From Echinostoma caproni (taxonomy: Eukaryota > Platyhelminthes > Trematoda > Plagiorchiida > Echinostomatidae), in assembly GCA_900618425.1 (NCBI GenBank), contig UZAN01044777.1, positions 10,519 to 27,781 on the forward strand: 17,263 bases of DNA, given 5' to 3'. Positions 1 through 9,299 of the stretch are shown here, in pieces. Position numbers and translations under genes: made by a program. Every line of letters starts with the position of its first letter. Within the stretch, counting starts at the first letter, position 1. A model generated the notes under the pieces. It was given only the letters and a program-made list of their open reading frames with translations. It was not told the origin of the DNA and did no database searches.

Positions 1-690
1 GCGGATACTCTTGTGTTATTCCATCGGCGATCAACGAAACCATTACGTGATGCACCCAGTGTTTATAATTCACTCCCAGTTCCTCAAGTGCCCAGTTCAA
101 ACCGAACACAACCGAAGCCTCCTACCTGCTACCACTGCTTTTCATGTGGTGAATACCATCTTCGTTCGACTTGTCGGTTCCGCAACGCCACTTGCCATGC
201 ATGCGGTAAGATGGGCCATATCCGCAACGTATGCCGAATGCCCAAGTGTAACCTTATCGGTTCCCATATCCCAACAGCAGATGAGAATTCAAGCCCAATC
301 TACACGCTGCAGACCACTGAACCCAACGGCCAGTTCGTGTTCGCCCCACTGAGGTTCGAGTCTGGTGTGGAGCATCGATTCATCATGGACACAGGAAGCA
401 GCGAATCTATCCTACCGAACTCAGCACTCACTGCGATTTGTCCTAATGCTGTTCTAGCCCCGACTACTGTGCGCATTGATGGGGTTACTAGCCATCAGTT
501 GCAATTACTTGGCGAAACGATGTTGTGTGCTCAATCTGAATCCGGTATGTTAATCCCAATCCGATTCCTGGTATCGGCCCACAGTCCGTCTATTCTGGGC
601 CTGCGAGCAATGCGGCTACTACAAGGATCAATCAAATCACACTACATACCAAAAACGATATGCCAATCAACTCACATCTTCAACATTTGA
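1..690 (+). pseudogene. Ty3/gypsy Gag nucleocapsid knuckles and aspartic protease fragment
   Basis: This frame is open from the window edge to a TGA at 688-690. Two adjacent zinc knuckles occupy about 136-234. The first is CX2CX3HX4C (CFSCGEYHLRSTC), one residue shorter than the classical spacing. The second is canonical CX2CX4HX4C (CHACGKMGHIRNVC). Knuckles of this kind bind the element's RNA in the virus-like particle. The protease follows in the same frame, with the catalytic DTGSS starting at 388 and a downstream hydrophobic ILG (PSILGLRAM) at about 588-615, as in retropepsins. No Gag/Pol boundary is seen between them. It is a pseudogene because the frame ends just before RT, which lies in another frame. 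Confidence 0.9.
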
Positions 691-1565
691 TTGTACAGTG
701 TTCCGGTAACGTTGGTGGCATGAAAGTACCGTGGGTAAAGTTGGAAGTGGACGGTGAACCTATTTTCATAAAACGACGGATCCTTCCATACGGTCAACGG
801 GAAGGTGTCCTGAAAGCATTACAGAACATGGAGCAGGATGGTGTGATAAGTAAAGTTGAATCCAGTGCCTGGGCGACCCCGATCCTCGTGGCCATGAAGT
901 GATGGTAGGACACTACGGATCTGTGGAGACTATTGACTGACGTTGAATCCCAGATTGCGGAGATGTGCAGCGACCACCATGGAACCAGAAAATTTAATGT
1001 AGTCATTGCATGGGTGCCAGTATTTTTCCAAGATCGATTTGGCGGACGCATACCTACAGATTCCACTCGATGCCGAATCTCGCTACTTGACAACAAGCAA
1101 CACGCCGTGGGGAATGTACCCGTATAATTTTCTCCCGTTCGAATTTCATGTGTCTTTTGAATTCTTTCAATCGGCAATAGACAGTGTAATCAAAGGACTC
1201 GACGGTGTGCTTGCATATCAAGATGACGTCCTCGTTTCCGGCCTTATTAGGAAAGAACACGATGCCCGTCTTACGCAACTACTGGAATGATTTGCCGCCA
1301 GAAATGTGGCTATCAAGCCGTCCAAATGCGTGTTTGGTGTGAGTGAGTGAATTGCAGTTTCTAGGATTCACAGTTGATTCCCTTGGAAACCGCCCCGATC
1401 CGACACGTTTTAAACCATTGACTAACATCGAATCTCCAAAAGATCAAGCGCATTTGAGATCTGTGATGGGATGCCTACATTACTACTCCCGATTTATCCC
1501 TAACTTTGCTGTAAGAGCTTTTCCGTGCTCAGTGTTCAGGCGCTTGGGAATTGTCGATGGAGTGT
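660..1565 (+). pseudogene. Ty3/gypsy reverse transcriptase, frameshifted
   Basis: This is the element's RNA-dependent DNA polymerase. The N-terminal part (660-902) reads IFIKRRILPYGQREGV and ESSAWATPILV, the usual fingers motifs. The palm follows in another frame (1006-1290) with FSKIDLADAYLQIPL and the catalytic box YQDDVLVSG starting at 1216. Both Asp residues of that box are intact. The thumb/connection (1343-1565) shows LQFLGFTVDSLG and LRSVMGCLHYYSRFIPNF. Frames change between about 900 and 1006 and again between 1290 and 1343, and stops occur at the joins. The segment that should hold the R-x-C-x-DYR-like motif, about 903-1000, is badly scrambled. Confidence 0.93.
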
Positions 1566-1990
1566 GAAGATATCTTACGTGGTTTAATTCACTGCGTTAC
1601 TGATCGTCCTGTTCTCGCCCCGTTTTCACCTTCAAAACTGACTACACTCATCACCGATGCATCCGACGTCAGAATCGGTGCTGTATTAGAACAAGAGGGA
1701 TGCCCAGTGATCTGCATTTCACATCTGCTTAATGCAGCTGAAAAGAGATACTGATAGACTCAAAAAGAAGCGTTGACTGTATTTTGGGCTGTTCGACGAT
1801 TGCACAAGTACCTTTTCGGATTGCGGTTTACTATCATCACTGATCATCAAGCGCTACAGTTCTTGTTTAACCCCAACAAATACATCGCGAAGTCCACTGC
1901 TGCTATGCTACAGAGGTGGAGTATCGCTCTAGCCGCATACAAATATGACATCCAACATCGTCCAGGAAAGAAAACCCATAGGTTGATTTC
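1551..1990 (+). pseudogene. Ty3/gypsy RNase H domain, interrupted by tandem stops
   Basis: This domain removes the RNA strand of the RNA/DNA hybrid. The frame beginning near 1551 carries TLITDASDVRIGAVLEQEG, with the first catalytic Asp in TDAS. After tandem stops TGA TAG (1753-1758) the same frame resumes with TQKEALTVFWAVRRLHKYL, which has the conserved Glu, and then FTIITDHQALQFLF, with the conserved TDHxAL. QRWSIALAAYKYDIQHRPGK closes the domain at about 1975 and is the typical Ty3/gypsy ending. The frame after 1980 drifts, and the expected short linker to integrase is only partly readable. Confidence 0.92.
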
Positions 1991-2131
1991 CTCTCTCACT
2001 ACTCATGATTTTCTGAGGCCGAACAGTGTTGTTTCATCTCCCCAGCATCGCCATTATCTCGGGAATCTTTATACAAATCTACCAAACAGAACTACTCGGC
2101 TATACTGTCAGCGATCAAGAAAGGGTGGTCA

Positions 2132-2614
2132 CCAGAGGTAAAGAGAAAATATCCTCAAATCTTTGCTCACCGAGAGGAGTTTTCAGTACAACTGGATGGT
2201 GTATTGTGTCGCGACGATCGTTTGGTAATCCCACCGCCACTGCAGAAGGCGGTACTAGATGAATTGCACAAAGGACATATTGGAGTGAAGAAGATGAAAT
2301 CAATGACTTGACAGATGTGTTGGTGGCCGGAGTTGGACGCAGACATTAACGCAACAGCCACGAACTGTCGATCATGTCTACATCAACTACGAAGAAGACC
2401 GAAAAACTGGACATTATGGCTGAAAAGTTATATACCATGGCAAAGGGTTCATTTGGATTTCTGCGGTCCATTTCTGATCCGGTACTACGCCCTTGTCCTG
2501 ATCGATTGTTTGGATGTTACGCAAAAAATACTTCCCTCTGCGTTGAACCTGTCAGACGCAAATGTTTTCGCGAAAGTCCTCACTTTTCTTTTCCTGTTCC
2601 TGATTTATTTATAA
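2132..2614 (+). pseudogene. Ty3/gypsy integrase, zinc-binding domain and start of catalytic core
   Basis: The frame opens at 2132. LDELHKGHIGVKKMKSM with a later NCRSC gives the H2C2 zinc-binding domain. A TGA at about 2309 separates the His pair from the region CWWPELDADINATATNCRSC. The catalytic core begins at about 2440 with WQRVHLDFCGPF, holding the first catalytic Asp, and continues with YYALVLIDC. Similarity fades by 2590-2614, before the second Asp and the Glu of the D,D-35-E triad, so the core is truncated. The sequence after 2614 does not restore it in any frame I could read. Confidence 0.88.
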
Positions 2615-2983
2615 AATCATTTCGAAACACTGTGTTGTGGTTTGGAAACTATCTGTCGTGTTTACTCTATTCATTTCGAGGTGTTATTTGACTTCCATTC
2701 TTCTCATTAATGCGTGCTAGAAGTATCCCTTTGAAATTCTCGAAAACCACCTACACCACTTGCCCTCGACCCTTCTGTTTGCCAATCCCATTGGGCTACG
2801 TATCCTGATGATAACTCTTCCACCTCTAATTTAGTTAGGCTCGGTTCCCATGAGCGGAAACCAAATCATTAGAGAATTGCGCGTAACCTTAACATTTTTG
2901 GAGATTATTTTCACGTCTTTTTTCAAGTTTATTTCATTTCTATTATTTTTCCACGTGATGCGCGGTCACTGAATGCTTTGGAC
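2615..2983. other. Spacer between Ty3/gypsy and LINE relics
   Basis: I see no coding similarity, LTR, or clear repeat here. It may hold the decayed 3' end of the Ty3/gypsy element and the 3' end of the minus-strand LINE, but no polypurine tract or LTR boundary can be picked out. Confidence 0.4.
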
Positions 2984-4110
2984 TTAACTTCTAAGGCCTG
3001 ATTTTTGCAGAAATCTTGTCTGGTTCAGTCTTAGAATTTGAAAATATAATTTATGAAGTTTCTTTACACATTTGTAAATATGGGATGACCACTGTAGGTT
3101 TGTGTCAACGGCAACTGCTACCTATCTCACGGAGTCCACTCTAGTTAGAGGGTCTGTTGGATTTATGAACGAAGGGGTTATGGGGATAAAAGGATCGTGA
3201 GAGAGGGTAAAGTGCATTCGGAGCATTTGGATAAACTAAGAGAGCCCAGAAAGAACGGAAAATGGATATGTGATAGATTCCTAGAGAAAGTTTGGAGGTC
3301 TTTAGGCACAAAAATGGCTTGGCAAAGGGCCATGTTGTCAGCGTGTTTAAATAATTGGTCTGGAGAGCTTATTAGCAGGTCACTGATGTGGATAGAAAAT
3401 AAGAACAAATAAATGCCCGCTCGCTGGAATACTCTCGAATTGTTCACGAGCGGTCTAAATGGTTTCGTACCCAGCCGAGTATTCTATGCTCTGTTTGTGA
3501 AGCAGTCGGCTAGCCACTCCAGCAGATCTTTAGGATAACTAAATGATTCCATTTTGCGAAGGATGAGAGAACGCGGAACAGAATCAAACGCCGATGAAAA
3601 ATCAAAGAAAACATCCTACTGATCTCGCGGATTTGGTAGCCCAATGAATAGGAAAGGCGACAGCATCCCAAATGGATTCGTTTGATTTATACGCAAAGTG
3701 GAAAGGGTCGTCTGGGGTACTGAAAGAAGCAGATAAACTTTTGAGAATGGTATGTTCTGTCATTTTAAGACTACATGATGTTAGTTCAATGGGACGGAAA
3801 TGTTTGGATAGGATACTGAATCTACACGTTTTGGAATAGTAGTGATCGTGACGAGTCTCCAGCATTCCGGGATAGAATACGTGCTAAATGTTGTGTTGAG
3901 GAAAGAAGTAAAGGCTCCCGCTACAGTAAGGACACCATACTTTAAGATGGATAATGTTAGACCATTGGGACCGACACCGTTGGATGATTTAGTTGCACGA
4001 AGGAGTTTAACCACTTATTCCCTCGAGAATAGGATTACATATAGCTAACCCGAGGTCATTCAGCCTTTTTTCGCTGAGCTTGTATGTTGTCTACTAGACA
4101 GCCCCTTCTG
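2984..4110 (-). mobile_element. Degenerate CR1/jockey-like LINE, reverse transcriptase region
   Basis: Read on the minus strand, the order of motifs is that of a non-LTR retrotransposon RT. SSNGVGPNGLTLSILKYG and IPECWRLVTITTIPK (about 3990-3850) come first. FRPIELTSCSLKM and DPFHFAYKSNESIWDAV (about 3810-3680) follow, then FDFSSAFDSVPRS after a frameshift near 3600. WLADCFTNRA then runs into a stop. Next are VNNSRVFQRAG and LFSIHISDLL, and the catalytic box reads HADN (3345-3334) where YADD is expected. DPLTRVDSVR, a stop, VAVAVDTNLQWSSHIYKCVK and the thumb follow, ending at a TAA at 2986-2984. LNDLGLAICNPILEGIS upstream (about 4073-4030) suggests the linker before RT. The endonuclease is not recognised. 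Several frame changes and the lost Asp make it inactive. Confidence 0.88.
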
Positions 4111-5142
4111 GCGAGGATACACCAGAGTTCTGATGTCTTCTTCTATCAGTTCCCCATATTTCGAACTATGTGGCCAAACCAATTTTTAATTCTAAGGGGT
4201 TTCAATCTATCGCAGCATGAGGAAAGATAGTGACATTTTCACGGGGGTTAGATAAATTCTCATAGTAGGAATATTTAGCTTTCATTCTTGTCAGGCTCAA
4301 ATCAATACTGACCGTTTGGTCTTATCTGATCTACACTTGCCTAATTTCTTTCGGTGTATTGTTTGTGGTTTATTGACAGTCTCAGTGCGTCCTAACGCAT
4401 AGCACTTGACGACTACGCTTACACCAATGTGACAGTGGAACTCTGAGACAATCCAATATGCTAGGTGATTGTTTTTTCGACTGATCAACCACGGTCAACC
4501 AAATTTGAGCCAAAGTAGATGGATGAGTATTGGGGGGGGGGATATCTAAATTTCAACGGTTCTAGTTTGAAACCAGATCATTTTTTTCGGATAGCAACGA
4601 TACACTCCAGCACAATTCGTACGGTACTCTTCACTTGATGAGGAGAGCACTCGAATACCGTTTTTTTAAGCGCTGCTCACATGGATTGAGTTGAACCGCA
4701 AGTCACATTACAGTACAAAACGGAATTCGATTTTACCGATCTCTATATACGTAATCTGAGCACCAGTATATGTACCTACCAATGGATGACCATCACTCTG
4801 TTTGCTGGAACTTGGGAACCATTTTTCCGGTTCGTCTAAATAAAGTATGAAAAACAATCCTAGTTCGTTTTTCAAACTAGGCCAGAGTAACATCGTTCGA
4901 CGGATAATTGGATTTGGCACACCTTTAGACATCCGACAAATTGGCGATTGAAATTAATTAGTGAAGTCAACTGTTTTGATTGAGTAAAAGGTTCGTGACA
5001 CTGTTTTCGTAGTTTAAACTCAACTGGGGGAGCTGGGATGAGTCATCAATAGATCCTTGAAATCACCCGGAAGTTTGCGATACCGCACAGTCATCTACCA
5101 CGAATGTCACACCATCCCATATCTGACCAAAGTGGATTACAG
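4111..5142. other. Anonymous region, no supported gene
   Basis: A run of ten G occupies 4532-4541. On the minus strand a 74-codon ORF (4932-4708) reads MSKGVPNPIIRRTMLLWPSL and contains a possible 5' splice site (CATTG then GTAGGT, break after 4780). I do not recognise it and no convincing acceptor sits in front of it. The endonuclease part of the neighbouring minus-strand LINE would be expected from 4111 upward but is not readable. Confidence 0.35.
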
Positions 5143-5232
5143 CTTCATGCCGATCTTCTTTCCCTTAACAATATCAGATCACAGTTACGTTTACTTGGAA
5201 AATCAATGGATTTTAATGTGAACAGCGAGGAG
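5143..5232 (+). CDS. Candidate internal exon of an unrecognised gene (exon a)
   Basis: This is a 90-nt segment in an open frame, bounded by an acceptor AG (5141-5142, TTACAG) and a good donor (GAG then GTGAGA). It encodes 30 codons in phase 0/0, beginning LHADLLSLNNIRSQ and ending MDFNVNSEE. The composition is protein-like, but I recognise no family. The acceptor has a poor pyrimidine tract. The case rests mainly on the neighbouring candidate at 5822, which lies on the same strand, in phase 0, with a better acceptor. It may still be chance. Confidence 0.3.
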
Positions 5233-5821
5233 GTGAGAGTTAAATGTTACTACTGCTTCAGTTCAAATGCTCAAGTCATAATTTGCTCTGATACATTCAT
5301 AACCTTGAGAAAGAGGAGCCAGTATAGAAACACTGCTTGATTGATGTCCTGGACAATTACACTGTATCCGAATTGGTGCCTACTGTGGATCAATAGATTG
5401 TTTTTATGGCGTTTCGAAATGGATTAGAAAATGAACAGATGTGAATGGGGAAAGGGTCATCAAGACAAAGTTAGGGTGATGAATGCGTCCCTTTGTTGAC
5501 ATCAAAATTAGTATCGATCGCTTGATTGCAATCGTCTCGGCAATCTGAGCATTCTAGCGATATCATTAGTCCAACCCACTCGAAATGCATTCTCGCCAAC
5601 AACGAGGTGTTCCATCATCAACAAGAGCTTGACAATCGATGAACTCGATGTTTTGTGAGCACGGTCTCTCCCGGTTACCAGCTGTGTGGACCCTGACATG
5701 GGAACCCAACTCGAAATGTGTTCTAAAACCGGATTATATAATTGCCTTTCTGTTCTGTGACACTTCGTCATTGATATTTGTTTATTATTTTTTAATCCAT
5801 TCCCAAACCCTACACAAACAG
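5233..5821 (+). other. Putative intron between two candidate exons
   Basis: If the flanking exons are real, this 589-nt stretch is an intron. It starts GTGAGA and ends with a pyrimidine-rich stretch (from about 5779) and CCTACACAAACAG. I see no repeat or gene within it. Confidence 0.28.
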
Positions 5822-5932
5822 TGCATTCGACTACAGTGGGCACCAGTTAAGATGCAACTGGATCGTCCAGGACGTAAATCGTGCAATGTTGGTGCCATAC
5901 TGGCTTCTCTTTTCGAATTTATCGGGGGAAAG
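5822..5932 (+). CDS. Candidate internal exon of an unrecognised gene (exon b)
   Basis: This is a 111-nt segment of 37 codons in phase 0/0. The acceptor has a pyrimidine-rich tract ending CACAAACAG, and the donor is AAAG then GTGTGT. The peptide begins CIRLQWAPVKMQLDRPGRK and ends ASLFEFIGGK, a balanced, protein-like composition. A frame with GxxLxxLFEFxGGKV near the end would suit a small alpha/beta fold, but I cannot name a family and assign no function. Spliced to the candidate exon at 5143-5232 it stays in frame. An imperfect 11-bp stem hairpin begins 18 nt beyond the donor. Confidence 0.35.
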
Positions 5933-5949
5933 GTGTGTAGTAATCTGTT

Positions 5950-5977
5950 GAACAGTCATGCAAGCTCATGATTGTTC
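5950..5977. repeat. Short inverted repeat (hairpin)
   Basis: Arms GAACAGTCATG and CATGATTGTTC pair at 10 of 11 positions, with a G-T wobble at the other, around a 6-nt loop CAAGCT. It is isolated, and no function can be assigned. Confidence 0.5.
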
Positions 5978-7033
5978 AGCGAAATCCTTTACCATCAATG
6001 AGAAGACCATCATGTAGTACCGCGAGTAAGTTGATAGACAGCTCGGATAGACTCAAAGATCACTGGATTGGCTTAACACCTGGTTCATGTTCCGGTTCTA
6101 TGGTCTGTGCATGTATCCAGAGTGGATGAGCCTGAATGCAATAAGGCTGTGCAGTGTTTTGTCACGGCCTCCCAGTGGAAAGTGAGAAAGTGGGCCTACA
6201 TTTTTGTGTTCCTCTTTTGTGATGATCTACCTGTGGGCATTCTGGTTTAAGTTTTACTTATTTAGAAATTGTATGCAATATTGATTGTAGACTGTAGCCG
6301 AGAATTTTTTGTCCATGTTTATTAAAACTCACTGCTGGAACAATGAAAGGAATTTTTCCTTTCATGAGTGATAATCAGGACATCATACTGACCCACTGAA
6401 CATACGCATTAATGGCAACAGACACGAATGATGAAACACAAATCCCGGTCGCAACTGAAGCGCAGATTAGCACCAGTAATTGTACACTGAAATCTCCCGT
6501 CACTGAAACGCCGGAAAAAGGCCTCGAAAGTAGCAGTTAGTTTACTGAGGAAAATCAATGGGATTAAATAATGTAATCTAAGAAATATCATTGGTCAAAC
6601 AGATCTCCGCCAATAGCCTGTTTGCCGTCTTGACGTCCTACAGTTTCCGGTTTAACCGAACGACTTCTGTTTGGTTGACACGACTTGCTTGTAGTTGGTT
6701 GTCCAGAAACTGTAACGCATTGCACCGTGGTTGGCGTCATCTCGTGAGCTAGGATCACTACAGTATTTGATATGTTCTTTGCAAAGAGTATTTTACAATG
6801 GTGTGGAATTTTTGAACACATTGTGTTACGATTACCGGGGAAGGTCCTAACTTTTCCAGATCACCTCCGGTGGATCACACCCTCATAAAACGCACAAATA
6901 TCAATATATGAACCAGGACGCAATTGTTATATCTTTTTTCTTTTTTCACTAAATGGCGGAACACATCCCGGAATGGCTTGGGAAAGTTGGGGAACGACAA
7001 ATTCGCAGCTCATTGAGAACAACAACAACATGA
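5978..7033. other. Anonymous region, no supported gene
   Basis: Only short ORFs are present. The longest, on the minus strand (6821-6588), ends in QDGKQAIGGDLFDQ and a stop. I do not recognise it, and it has only a weak possible acceptor (GCGTTACAG) upstream of its second half. No known repeat motif is visible. Confidence 0.35.
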
Positions 7034-7053
7034 CGAACAAGCTCGTTTTCAGT
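7034..7053 (+). repeat. Left arm of 20-bp perfect inverted repeat outside the SINE pair
   Basis: CGAACAAGCTCGTTTTCAGT is the exact reverse complement of 7650-7669. Similarity extends outward more loosely: TTGAGAACAACAACAACATGA on the left against CTGAGAAGAACAAGAACAGC on the reverse complement of the right. The arms are therefore remnants of longer duplicated flanks of the two SINEs between them. Confidence 0.85.
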
Positions 7054-7072
7054 GATTTGTAATTTGTAATTT

Positions 7073-7240
7073 GGTCGGTGGTGGCCAGGTAGTTAGGTCA
7101 CCAGCTCGTGACCTGAGAGCCCTGGGTTCGAACCGCTCCACCGCCGCCTGTCTTCTTAGACAGCCTTTGTATGGCCGCGAATCCCCATCCTGAATGTTGA
7201 CTGTACATTTGTATCTTCAATAAANATAAATAAAAAAGGA
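7073..7240 (+). mobile_element. tRNA-derived SINE, copy 1
   Basis: The 5' part resembles a tRNA gene. An A-box-like TGGCCAGGTAG (7082-7092) and a B box GGTTCGAACC (7125-7134) lie about 33 nt apart, which is correct for an internal RNA polymerase III promoter. GGTGGTG near the start and CACCGCC after the B box could form an acceptor-like stem. A tRNA-unrelated body follows and ends in TTGTATCTTCAATAAA and an A-rich tail (to about 7250). Body and tail recur in inverted form at 7611-7443, and the head and tail recur in a third copy at 10175. It is a SINE rather than a tRNA gene, since the body is repeated with the head. Confidence 0.82.
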
Positions 7241-7442
7241 AGTAAAAAGACAGATAAGGACATTTAATCATGCCGGCACATAACATTGAATGCTACTAAT
7301 AACAAGAACAAACAAGGAATAAGAAATTCGAGTCCTAATGTTTCAGCTCTGGTTTCAATCATGTGTACAAGTGTGCTTGTGTGAACTTGATCACAGTTTC
7401 AAACGTTCCAGTGATTACATTAATTTTAATGTTCTAATTATT

Positions 7443-7611
7443 GTCCTTCTATTTCCTTTTTCGTTTATTGAAGATACAAATATACAGTCAACATTCAGGA
7501 AGGGGGTTCGCGGCCATTCAAAAGCTGCTTAGGAAGATGGTCAGCGGTAGGGCGGTTCGTACCCGGGACACCCAGATCACATGATGGTGACCTAACCACT
7601 TGGCCACACGT
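7443..7611 (-). mobile_element. tRNA-derived SINE, copy 2, inverted
   Basis: Read on the minus strand it repeats copy 1. The A-box region TGGCCAAGTGGTTAGGTCACC starts at 7607. The B-box region GGTACGAACC (about 7562-7553) carries one change from GTTCGA. The body continues with AATGGCCGCGAACCCC, CCTGAATGTTGACTGTA and TTGTATCTTCAATAAA, ending at 7463, followed by an A/G-rich tail (AAAAAGGAAATAGAAGGACA) also like that of copy 1. The two copies converge tail to tail across a spacer of about 190 nt. Confidence 0.82.
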
Positions 7612-7649
7612 GTTATAATGAATATTATGTAATAACAAGATTATCACTA

Positions 7650-7669
7650 ACTGAAAACGAGCTTGTTCG
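7650..7669 (-). repeat. Right arm of 20-bp perfect inverted repeat outside the SINE pair
   Basis: This is the exact reverse complement of 7034-7053. It sits 38 nt outside the 5' end of SINE copy 2, whereas the left arm sits about 19 nt outside copy 1, so indels have accumulated between arm and SINE on one side. Confidence 0.85.
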
Positions 7670-9299
7670 CCACGCTGTTCTTGTTCTTCTCAGTTTGTTC
7701 TGTGGGAATAATGAAACGCTTGAAACAGTCCAAAGACCCAGCTGTACTCCGTGAAATTCACAACTGTTGCATCATCGAGCCGAGGGGCCTTTGAATTCTT
7801 TCGTGCCTTGTTGCCATTGGATTTAATTTCGCAAAATGACTTGTGAAGCAATTTGTTGAATTTTCAAGATCGAAAACCATCCTACATTGATGCAATTTTG
7901 AAGTCTTTACATTTCATCACCCAGAATCATCAGTTTCCTAAAATGCGTTCAAGCGCTGCACGCCATGCTGACTGGGGCGTAGAGTTCAAGAGGTGTTCCG
8001 TTGACAAAGTGACCATCCAGACCATGTATCATCTCGAGAAAAACTTTTTCATTCATGGATAAACTCCATAATATCATCAGCATCGGAAGAAACTTGAGAA
8101 TGTGGGGGTAATTCTACTCCAAGATAGTTGGCCACACCGCAACATTGAAGACAACGTTATGCAACTTGATGGATTTGACATCTTTTGATGTGATTGAATT
8201 GAGGATCTCTGTCACCGAGGCAGTGGAGTGGTTGCTTCCATCGACATAAAATGATGCAAAAAATGCTCATCATAAGTTAAGATTGATTGTATTTTTGTTT
8301 ATTGTAAGCTCCGGTTCCTGAGTCGTTTTCATCGGATCTCACTAGCTAACATTTACATTGTTCTCAATACGTCTACATCAGATAATTGTTTGTTTGTTTG
8401 TTGACTATTTTTTCTCACACCTGGCGCGGGGATTTGACCAGTCTCTTCATAAATGAATTGTTACCGGTGATTTCAATCGTTCCCAAATCGCTTTCTAAAC
8501 AACTTTAGGTATGTTACATGTTGTAAATAAATTCTGCAACAAGATTCAGTGTCCAATTTGAAGACACCTTTGTAAACACCCCGGGAAATATTTTGCATTG
8601 GAGAGGGCAACTCAGTAATTTACTTCATTTTTACATCCAAACGTTTATGGCAAATATTTTCATCACCAAATAACCGTTTCACCTTCTGAAGCGGGAAACG
8701 CTTCCCTGATATCTTTGCTAGATCTAAAGACATGTTTTTCTCCACCAATTTTACTATCTTTCTCGATGAGGATAACTCTCCCAGTTGTGAAGTTCGTACG
8801 TGCTATTTCATCTTTGCTATGATCTATGTTGTTCCTCGAGGACCATTAATTTTCGTACCGACAGATTCTCTTTTCTTCTTTTAAAACGACTCCGTCGGGG
8901 TGCAGTGAAACATCGAGCAGTTTCAATCAAAGTAAAACTACGGCGCATAACTCAGATGTATATTGAGACTTTTGTGGGAAACAAAACCTGTCGTGATAAC
9001 TGGTCGTCTCCCTTACAACACTTCCGTGACTAAAGCATAAGCTCTTTCCCGGATGTCGAGGAGATAAGTCAATTTGCAACTTTTTGTGAGAAACTCTTTA
9101 TCTCTCTCATTCACATCTACTGGATAGAGAGAGTCACTTTATCTACCCGGTAAAAATTCCAATCGTGCCACAGCTCACTCACACCGGATGGCACGTGACT
9201 GGTTGGCCTTGCTATCGACCTCGCCAATGTTGACAGGCCCACTGGTTTGTTGATCTGTATTCCATATACTGGCTCTTTCAACTGTGTTGACACAACTTT
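7670..9299. other. Anonymous region with a simple repeat and possible 5' LINE remnants
   Basis: A (TTTG)n run lies at 8386-8402. A 69-codon ORF (7853-8062, +) reads DRKPSYIDAILKSLHFITQN in its first half and has protein-like composition, but I do not recognise it. A 77-codon ORF at 8800-9033 (+), LLLKRLRRGAVKHRAVSIK and ETFVGNKTCRDNWSSPLQHF, could be the basic linker between endonuclease and RT of the LINE that is clear from 9300 onward. That is a suggestion from position and charge only. Confidence 0.35.

Larger units (their letters stand above)
1..2614 (+). mobile_element. Degenerate Ty3/gypsy LTR retrotransposon, internal region, 5' truncated by window edge
   Basis: The order zinc knuckles, aspartic protease, reverse transcriptase, RNase H, integrase is that of Ty3/gypsy elements; in Ty1/copia the integrase comes before RT. 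The parts lie in at least four successive reading-frame segments, with in-frame stops near 1753-1758 (TGA TAG) and 2309-2311 (TGA). It is therefore dead as a unit. Neither LTR is visible: the 5' side is outside the window, and recognisable coding is lost after about 2600, inside the integrase core, so the 3' LTR is missing or decayed beyond recognition. The left edge is open in frame, so the relic continues upstream. The family within Ty3/gypsy cannot be fixed by eye. Confidence 0.93.

Noticed and set aside
2615..2983. 3' LTR of the Ty3/gypsy element
   Set aside because: No TG...CA ends, polypurine tract or matching sequence elsewhere in the window could be found.
7073..7145. A functional tRNA gene from the A and B boxes
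   Set aside because: The head is followed by a repeated body and an A-rich tail, and occurs in three copies with the same tail, which is the structure of a SINE.
7098..7286. 62-codon minus-strand ORF
   Set aside because: It is the antisense of SINE copy 1 and runs through an ambiguous base.
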